This document shows positions 58,604 to 64,000 of a DNA stretch of 64,000 bases, piece by piece; position 1 is the first letter of the stretch; every line of letters begins with the position of its first letter. Source of the DNA: Epiperipatus broadwayi (lineage: Eukaryota > Onychophora > Udeonychophora > Euonychophora > Peripatidae); contig JAQFVV010000037.1 of the NCBI GenBank assembly GCA_028023455.1, positions 1,364,001 through 1,428,000 of the forward strand, read 5' to 3'. The position numbers were made by a program, and so were the translations under genes. Under the pieces are notes generated by a model. That model was not told the origin of the DNA and did not search any database. It saw nothing but the letters and a program-made list of their open reading frames with translations.

Positions 58604-58712
58604 AACAATACTACAAATTAATTACAGCTTAGCATTGTTTTCGACCAGGCAAACTATATTCATCTGCCCAGTCGAAAGCAGTGCTGTGCTGTAGATAATT
58701 TATAGTATTGTT
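58604..58712. mobile_element. 109-bp palindromic MITE-like element
   Basis: aacaatactacaaattaatt at the left mirrors aattt-atagtattgtt at the right, and the arms meet at gttttcgaccaggc and gcccagtcgaaagc. Total 109 bp with a 15-20-base loop. The centre resembles that of the 10164-10329 palindrome. Confidence 0.65.
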
Positions 58713-59092
58713 TGAATTACAAAATAAAAAGTAAAGAAATAAAGTTTACAGAGTTACCGTCAAATTATAATAATGCATGCAATTCTATCTACTATATTAA
58801 TTAATTATTGTAGAAAAAATACTGGTGAATTTTTCTCTTTCTCCTGATTTTGCTTATACCTTTCTTTCTACAATTTCAATACAATAAATTACCTGAATAA
58901 TCGGAATGTTTGGAGGTTTGAATTGGAAATGAGTACTCATTACAGTCAAAACTCCTCTTTTTATTGTCAACTATCTTAATTTAATAATTGCCTGATTTTT
59001 GTAATTAAGTTTTTAATAAATATGGTAATTAATTTTGTTTTAATTGGCTCTTTCATTTAATTTATATAAATTCAAATTATTTTGTGATTTAA
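58713..59092. other. No gene recognised
   Basis: AT-rich spacer. Confidence 0.5.
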
Positions 59093-59106
59093 GTTCATAA
59101 ATTTTA

Positions 59107-59364
59107 AACCACTAAACATCACATGATCACCATTTTTTATGCTTGCTCAAGCTGTTAAAACAGGCAAAACTCTCCATACAGTAGTGCTACCAAATGCAAC
59201 TCTTCATAATTAATGGATGCAAGAAGGTTTGTGCATAAAATATCTATCTAGTGCCTATTAATCCTATATCCTTAGACTAGTTTTCTAGCTTGTGGCATTC
59301 ATCAGTGAGGAGCCTTGGATCTGAGAGCACTGAGTGGCACTATTGTATGGAGAGTTTTTGCCTG
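59107..59364 (+). mobile_element. H-family short copy with exact 14-bp TSD
   Basis: gttcataaatttta is present at 59093-59106 and 59365-59378. The insert starts aaccactaaacatcacatga and ends gagagtttttgcctg. It has a long 5' arm, the centre with a hammerhead on the minus strand, and a short 3' arm (ggcactattgtatggagag). Compared with the 5603-5887 copy the termini are the same but the centre is inverted. Confidence 0.82.
59269..59311 (-). ncRNA. Hammerhead motif (H family, core intact, one extra A)
   Basis: Minus strand UCCUCA-CUGAUGA-stem II-GAAAAC-UA-GUC-UAAGGA. CUGAUGA and GUC are intact and GAAAC has one additional A. Stem I keeps five of six pairs, and the outer AUCC/GGAU helix remains. 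Stem II is weak. Confidence 0.65.
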
Positions 59365-59378
59365 GTTCATAAATTTTA

Positions 59379-59944
59379 TTTGCTAACAATTTTAATTCAT
59401 ATTCAATCTTAATAAATTTTCTTGTGATTACAAGTACAGTTATGAGATCACATGAATTTTTATCTTTCCACATTTTACATGGTAAAAACTAATATTTGAA
59501 TGAAGTGATCAGAACAGTTTCTTTTTCAATTTTTTTGTTTTGATTTTAATAAAAATAATGTCCTTCCAAATATTTAAATAAATGTTATTTCATTAATTTA
59601 CTTTTACATAATTATTTAAAATCTTCCTCAAAATAATTACTGAAAGACGATAATCAAGAGAAACTATTTGCATTTATGTGTTACAAAGTAGAGGTGATGC
59701 CATACTTGTTTTTATGATTTTGATTATTTAATTCTTAAGAATATATAATAGTATGGAACTTTTTCTAATAATTTTAATTTTTTTTTCTCGGTGTTTTGTC
59801 ACATTTTAAAAATATATTTCTGTCATATTAATTTGAACACTAACATGGTTTCATGGAGACATTTTTGTCTCAATATATATTACATATTTTATTAGAGCTT
59901 TTAATATAATAAATTATATAATTTATTATGTTAATACCTTATAT
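59379..59944. other. No gene recognised
   Basis: AT-rich spacer. Confidence 0.5.
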
Positions 59945-60427
59945 CAAGGGTGGCTCATGGGCCACATGTGGCCTGCTAAGAGTTTTTATGCGGCCAGCCA
60001 AGACAATCAGAAAAATCCACCTTGAACTGAGATTTCCTTCCCGTGCACGACCGAAGATTAGTCTCGTATTTTCCACTAGGATGGCCACATCAATACATTT
60101 GTGCAGTGTGGATACATTGTGCAGTGCTTTTCCAGTTGATCTGGTTAATTTCAATTTTGTCTTTGCATTAGCAAATATATACATTTCCAACTTTAGTGAA
60201 ACCATGAACCCTCTGAAATAATGTAAAATCGATTATGAATGTCATGTGTTTAATGAAGAATGGATAAACAAATATTTCTTTGGTAATACAGGGAATAAAA
60301 CAGTGTGTTTATTGTGTTGTGAAAAAAGATGTGGCCCTCTGCTAACCTTTGCTTCCATAAAATGGCCCCCAATATGACCCTTTGCTAACTTCTGTGGCCC
60401 CTGAACCAAAACAATTGCCCATTCCTG
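59945..60427 (+). mobile_element. Non-autonomous hAT derivative with zinc-finger remnant
   Basis: The ends read caagggtggctcatgggcc and, inverted, caggaatgggcaattg, the CAGxGGTGGxCAA style common in hAT elements. The flanking octamers ccttatat (59937-59944) and ctttaaat (60428-60435) agree at six of eight positions, fitting a decayed 8-bp hAT TSD. Inside, 60210-60330 encodes KIDYECHVFNEEWINKYFF followed by CLLCCEK, the start of a GTF2IRD2-type transposase with the first cysteine pair of its BED finger. The catalytic part is missing, so it is a deletion derivative. The 97-codon frame at 59928-60221 is not a gene. Confidence 0.7.
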
Positions 60428-60737
60428 CTTTAAATGATCAAATTTCAATGTTAAAATTTGTCCATAATGTTGCATTTTATATATAAAATTTAAAAATAAT
60501 TTAAAACAAACAACTCGCTATAAATACAAAATTATTTAATATATCATATCTATAAGATTTTCAGAAGTAAAAATAATAGAAAATGTAATCTAGGCATATG
60601 TATGTAAATAGGAACTGGGTTTTAGTTTCATATTCAGAACAATTTATATAAGTCATTGGTAAAAGAAAAGTTACCTGATGACATTGAAATGGGATGGAAA
60701 AATAGTAAATCTTTAGAGAAATATCCAAGTAGGGTTA
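60428..60737. other. No gene recognised
   Basis: AT-rich sequence; the part just before 60738 may belong to the following PLE fragment but is too decayed to read. Confidence 0.45.
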
Positions 60738-60989
60738 GTGTATAAACTTAGTTAATTTTGCAATATGATATATATAGGTCAAACAGGATAGACTGCCATT
60801 GAAAGAGGGAAAGAGCATGGTAGGGCAATTAATAGAAAGGATGTAAGATCAGTGTTGTATATACATTTTTTGGATACTGGACATAAAATAAATTGTGTAA
60901 AAAATATTCATATAATAAAGTATGTTAAAAATTACAAGGAAAGAAAATGTTATGAAACTTTGTATATTCAAGAAAATTTAAACAAATGA
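60738..60989 (+). pseudogene. Second PLE family: GIY-YIG endonuclease fragment
   Basis: 84 codons in one frame with two internal stops: VYKLS, FCNMIYIGQTG, TAIERGKEHGRAINRKD, SVLYIHFLDTGHKINC, then YKERKCYETLYIQENLNK and a stop. The YIGQTG ... R-x3-EH ... H-x-L-x-TGH order is the standard Penelope endonuclease pattern. It is clearly different in sequence from the PLE pair at 35.5 kb, so at least two PLE lineages occur here. The reverse transcriptase is not recognisable upstream. Confidence 0.75.
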
Positions 60990-61660
60990 GTAAATATGGT
61001 TAAATGACCCGCACAACTAGGGAGGAAATGGACATAGTTAGATTATTGAACCTTTAGAGTTATAATTTATTTTTTTAGACTGTTTTACTTATATATGTTA
61101 TGTAAAAAAATGCATTGTAATAGGTTTAATCACTTTTATATACATGTGTGTATTTTATTAATTGTATTTATTAGAATGTAATGTTAATGATGTTCATTGG
61201 GTGGAGTTGCAGTAGAATAGCTGCTGGTTATGTGATTTTGAAAATAGAAACATCTTGATATGGTTTCAATTAGAAATGAAAGCCCGGTTGATATATTAAA
61301 TAATTTTTTATTTGTAGTGAGTTGTTTGTGTCAATTTTGTTTTAAAGTGATTATTTTTAAATTTATTATGTTCTATAAAATTAACCTTATAGAGATTGAT
61401 AAGAATCAAATATTTTTTAAAATGCTTTGTTTGCAGTTTTATTTTTTAACTTTTCAACTTAGTAGTCATAATTTTAACTACATAGAGACTTAATTATTAC
61501 TATAAAATGTTTTAAAGTAAAATAAAACACATATAATGTTAGTACAGTCCTATTATGTATTAAAAATAACTATAACTTCTAGACATAAGAATTCACAACT
61601 TTAGTGCAATGAAAGTAATTTATAAAAATATCTGTTTAGAAGTAACTTGTGGAATGAAAT
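60990..61660. other. No gene recognised
   Basis: AT-rich sequence; the frame 61260-61493 is hydrophobic and without motif. Confidence 0.5.
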
Positions 61661-61826
61661 AAATAATGAACTTAAGCCAATAAACATCATATGACCACTA
61701 TTTTTTATGCTTGCTCATAACTGTTATTAAAACAGGCAAAACTCTCTGTACATATTGCCAGAGTAATCAATGGATGCCAGAAGGCTTGTGCATAAAATTC
61801 CCCATCTAGTGCCTACTCATCCAATA

Positions 61827-61868
61827 TCCCCAGACTAGTTTCTGGCTTGTGGCCTTTGTCAGCAAGGA
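61827..61868 (-). ncRNA. Decayed hammerhead site 1 of the long H element
   Basis: UCCUUG-CUGACAA-...-GAAAC-UA-GUC-UGGGGA. Stem II GGC/GCC, GAAAC and GUC are intact; CUGAUGA has become CUGACAA (the G8 position is changed) and stem I is weakened. Probably inactive. Confidence 0.55.
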
Positions 61869-62177
61869 GCCTTGGATCTGAGAGCACTGCACCTAGATCT
61901 TAGGATCTAATGCAGCCCTCCAGCAGCCACCTTTTATCTCTACTTAACTACAAAACTATGAGTCTTAAATTGAAAATACTATAATATTTTCAATCCAAGC
62001 TTCTTTGGTTCTTTAATAATCATAGCCACCACTATCCTAGTAGGCAGAATTGGTTTTAAGCCAATAAACATCACGTGATCACCATTTCTTATGCTTGCTC
62101 ATAACTTATTAAAACAGGTAAAACTCTCTATATGTATTGCCACTCAGTGCAAGCCAGAGTAATCAATGGATGCCACA

Positions 62178-62217
62178 AAGGATGACAAAGGCCACAACCC
62201 AGAAACTAGTCTAGGGA
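62178..62217 (+). ncRNA. Decayed hammerhead site 2 of the long H element
   Basis: The 3' half AGAAACUAGUCUAGGGA is intact, but the CUGAUGA side reads GGAUGACAA and the 5' stem I strand is lost. Inactive as drawn. Confidence 0.5.
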
Positions 62218-62603
62218 TATTGGATGAGTAGGCACTAGATGGGGATTTTATGCACAAGCCTTATGGCATCCATTGATTACTCTGGTTTGCACTGAGTGGT
62301 AATACATATAGAGAGTTCGCCTGTTTAAATAACAGGTATGAGCGAGCATAAGAAATAGTGATCATCCTGCCTAATAGGATAGTAGTATGGCTATGGTTAT
62401 TAAAGAACCAGACACCAAAATGTATAGGTACTGAACTGAGTTCCGACCTATATGACAATGTAAGCTACTAAGCTTGGATTGAAAATATTATAGTGTTTTC
62501 AATTTAAGACTCATAATTTTGTAGTTAAGTAGAGATAAAAGGTGGCTGCTGGAGGGTTGCATTAGATCCTAAGATCTAAGTGTAGTGCTCTCAGATCCAA
62601 GGC

Positions 62604-62645
62604 TCCTCATCGACAAAGGCCACGAGCCAGAAACTGATCTAGGGA
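62604..62645 (+). ncRNA. Decayed hammerhead site 3 of the long H element
   Basis: UCCUCA is present, followed by UCGACAA instead of CUGAUGA; GAAAC is kept, but the cleavage triplet reads GAUC. The outer AUCCAA/UUGGAU helix is preserved exactly. Confidence 0.5.
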
Positions 62646-62771
62646 TATTGGATGAGTAGGCACTAGATGTGGGGATTTTATGTACAAGCCTTCTGGTATC
62701 CATTGATTACTCTGGCTTGCATTGAGTGGCAATATGTATAGAGAGTTTTGCCTGTTTAAATAATAAACTTA

Positions 62772-63109
62772 TTAGAAAACTAACAATCAAATTTGTAATG
62801 TGCTTTCTGACATGGAAGAAGAAGAAAAGGAAATGTCTACATCTTTTACTTGCACAATAGGAGAAAGTTTTCCTAATTACTGTAATAATGGCTTACTATT
62901 CTTCCAATATCTGTTTATATAATGTCAATTATAATAAAAAGGTTAATGTTTTTAGATTTGTGTTGGATATCTCATCAAGAAGGATTCATTAAATTTCTAT
63001 TGTGTTTCCTTTTATGGTCATTGCATTGATTGTCTTATGACCAACCCCATTTATCCTAGATCTTTTTTAAAAAAATAACTGGATTTTATTTATCTGTAAC
63101 ATTGGATTT
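62772..63109. other. No gene recognised
   Basis: AT-rich spacer. Confidence 0.5.
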
Positions 63110-63235
63110 ATGCCCTATGTAGTTTAGCACAGTGGTAGAATGCCATACTGCAATGTGGGTTCTTAGGATCACTTTCCAGTGTCTGCATTTCTGGTGCTCA
63201 AATTTATGAATTCTTAAGCAATAAAGCCATTAAAA
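63110..63235 (+). repeat. Probable SINE, copy 2 (family of 29626-29750)
   Basis: tgccctatgtag, then tagcacagtggtagaatg (good A-box) and gtgggttcttaggatc (B-box position), then ggtgctcaaatttatgaatt and an aataaa tail. The tail and first dozen bases match the copy at 29.6 kb. Confidence 0.55.
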
Positions 63236-63539
63236 TATTTTTCTTTATTTATTGGATTTGTCACCTGAATCTTCTAAACTCCATTAAAATTTGAACCTAA
63301 AGTCATGAACATAAAAAGCTAGTGTGGGGCTTTTCTGATTGGAAAAGGGTTTATAATAATACAACCTGAACTTATTATAATCATGATGTTTTTCATGCAT
63401 TTTATGAGTGAATAATAATGTATCACAGTTGATTCTTTTAATACTATTGTAATTAAATAAAAATAATTAAATGATTATAAATAAATATTAATTAATATAA
63501 CTAATTTCTTTTGTGTTTTGCTTTATTAATTAATAGATG

Positions 63540-63756
63540 AAATACACAGGCTTATATATACCTGTGTCTATATATGTAATTGACAGGGTACTAGCACAGA
63601 CTTTCACATGACCCACCACTCTCCACACTATCTCATAACATTGATACACCTGAACACACATATGTCGAAAAGATAAATAATCACCAATATCCGTATTTCA
63701 TGCTAAACCAGCAATCATCAGTTGGTCCAGATTACCATCTCTACACATATATACCA
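63540..63756 (-). mobile_element. S-family copy, 5'-truncated
   Basis: Read on the minus strand it begins just before the hammerhead and runs through the gattatttatcttttcgac block and gtgaaagtctgtgctagtac. It ends in a caggtatatataagcctg hairpin, the same 3' structure as the 30035-30205 copy. Confidence 0.7.
63683..63726 (-). ncRNA. Hammerhead ribozyme motif (S family, intact core)
   Basis: Minus strand: ACCAA-CUGAUGA-U-UGCU-GGUUU-AGCA-U-GAAA-UACGGAU-A-UUGGU. CUGAUGA and GAAA are intact and stems I and II are perfect. The third pair of stem III is lost (A opposite G). The outer GUAAUC/GAUUAU helix is present. Confidence 0.72.
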
Positions 63757-64000
63757 AGAAAATATGTTAATTTATAAATTATTTTGGAAGTTATTAAAAT
63801 GAAATATATCTCTTAAATAGTTTTTTTATTTTATTTACTGAGATAAAAAGCTATTATTAAACCTTAATCTCTGTTAACCAGATAAGAGCTCTATAATTAC
63901 CATCTGTAAGAAAAACTATATTTAGATTTTAAACATTAATTTAAGCACTTAATTTTATCAGTTATTTTTTAAATTTTAATGGGTTTATTATCATGTGATT
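63757..64000. other. No gene recognised
   Basis: AT-rich end of the window. Confidence 0.5.

Larger units (their letters stand above)
61675..62757. mobile_element. H-family longest copy, 1,083 bp, flanked by 14-bp TSD
   Basis: aaataatgaactta (61661-61674) and aaataataaactta (62758-62771) match at 13 of 14 positions. The interior is a forward unit (to about 62053), a middle palindromic unit, and an inverted unit (about 62470-62757). It starts agccaataaacatcatatga and ends gagagttttgcctgttt, the same termini as the short copies. Three hammerhead-derived sites occur: 61827-61868 (minus), 62178-62217 (plus) and 62604-62645 (plus), all with core changes. An aattgaaaata-ctataatattttcaat palindrome sits in each half. 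No reading frame is conserved. Confidence 0.78.

Noticed and set aside
59928-60221. 97-codon plus-strand and 88-codon minus-strand frames at the hAT derivative
   Set aside because: They overlap each other and the terminal repeat region; the genuine transposase remnant is in another position (60210-60330).
60675-60700. CUGAUGACAUUGAAAUGG, apparent hammerhead core
   Set aside because: There is no room for stem II between CUGAUGA and GAAA, and no stem I pairing.

Overview
The window is AT-rich (roughly a quarter to 30 % G+C by eye), intron- and repeat-dominated eukaryotic DNA, almost certainly from an invertebrate or other non-mammalian animal. The species cannot be fixed from the sequence. I see no intact host gene, no rRNA and no convincing functional tRNA. 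Everything recognisable is transposable-element DNA of several ages: two near-identical RTE-type LINEs plus an old third fragment, a second LINE remnant, three hAT (GTF2IRD2/ZBED5-like) transposase remnants, two Penelope-like element (PLE) groups with GIY-YIG endonuclease remnants, a miniature LTR retrotransposon, tRNA-like SINEs, palindromic MITE-like elements and diverged tandem repeats.

The most interesting content is a set of short dispersed repeats that carry type I hammerhead ribozyme (HHR) motifs. Family 'H' (best copies 5603-5887, 59107-59364, 61675-62757; others at 21335-22530 and 23318-23388) has inverted arms around a centre that folds as an HHR: core CUGAUGA/GAAAC/GUC, stem I UCCUCA/UGGGGA continued by AUCCAA/UUGGAU, and a two-base-pair stem III. 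Three copies are flanked by 13-14 bp target-site duplications (TSDs). Family 'S' (26000-26870, 30035-30205, 42124-42500, 63540-63756) is unrelated in sequence but also folds as an HHR: stem I ACCAA/UUGGU plus GUAAUC/GAUUAU, stem II UGCU/AGCA, stem III AUA/UAU. At 26000-26545 two S monomers lie head-to-tail with their HHRs exactly 242 nt apart, the arrangement that releases monomer-length RNA in retrozymes. A third HHR-like motif lies at 58359-58425, and two PLE-type ones lie at 34681-34719 and 35687-35732.

Layout: 1-5.6 kb, LINE remnant then featureless; 5.6-10.8 kb, H copy, palindromes, satellite; 13.5-19 kb, hAT C-terminus and a large foldback; 20-24 kb, tRNA-like repeat and H cluster; 26-30.4 kb, S cluster and SINEs; 30.6-32.1 kb, miniature LTR element; 32.6-34.6 kb, hAT pseudogene; 35.5-37.7 kb, head-to-head PLE pair with a nested insertion; 38.1-41.4 kb, RTE copy A; 42-50 kb, S copy then mostly featureless; 50.4-53.6 kb, RTE copy B; 53.7-64 kb, mixed repeats including a hAT derivative, a PLE endonuclease fragment and the longest H element.

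Working model (inference): a PLE or LINE machinery supplies reverse transcriptase and endonuclease, while the H and S repeats are non-autonomous, ribozyme-bearing passengers. PLE-associated HHRs and animal retrozymes are established classes; whether H and S belong to them or are new is untested here. Coordinates of diverged repeats are approximate to about 10 bp unless a TSD is given.
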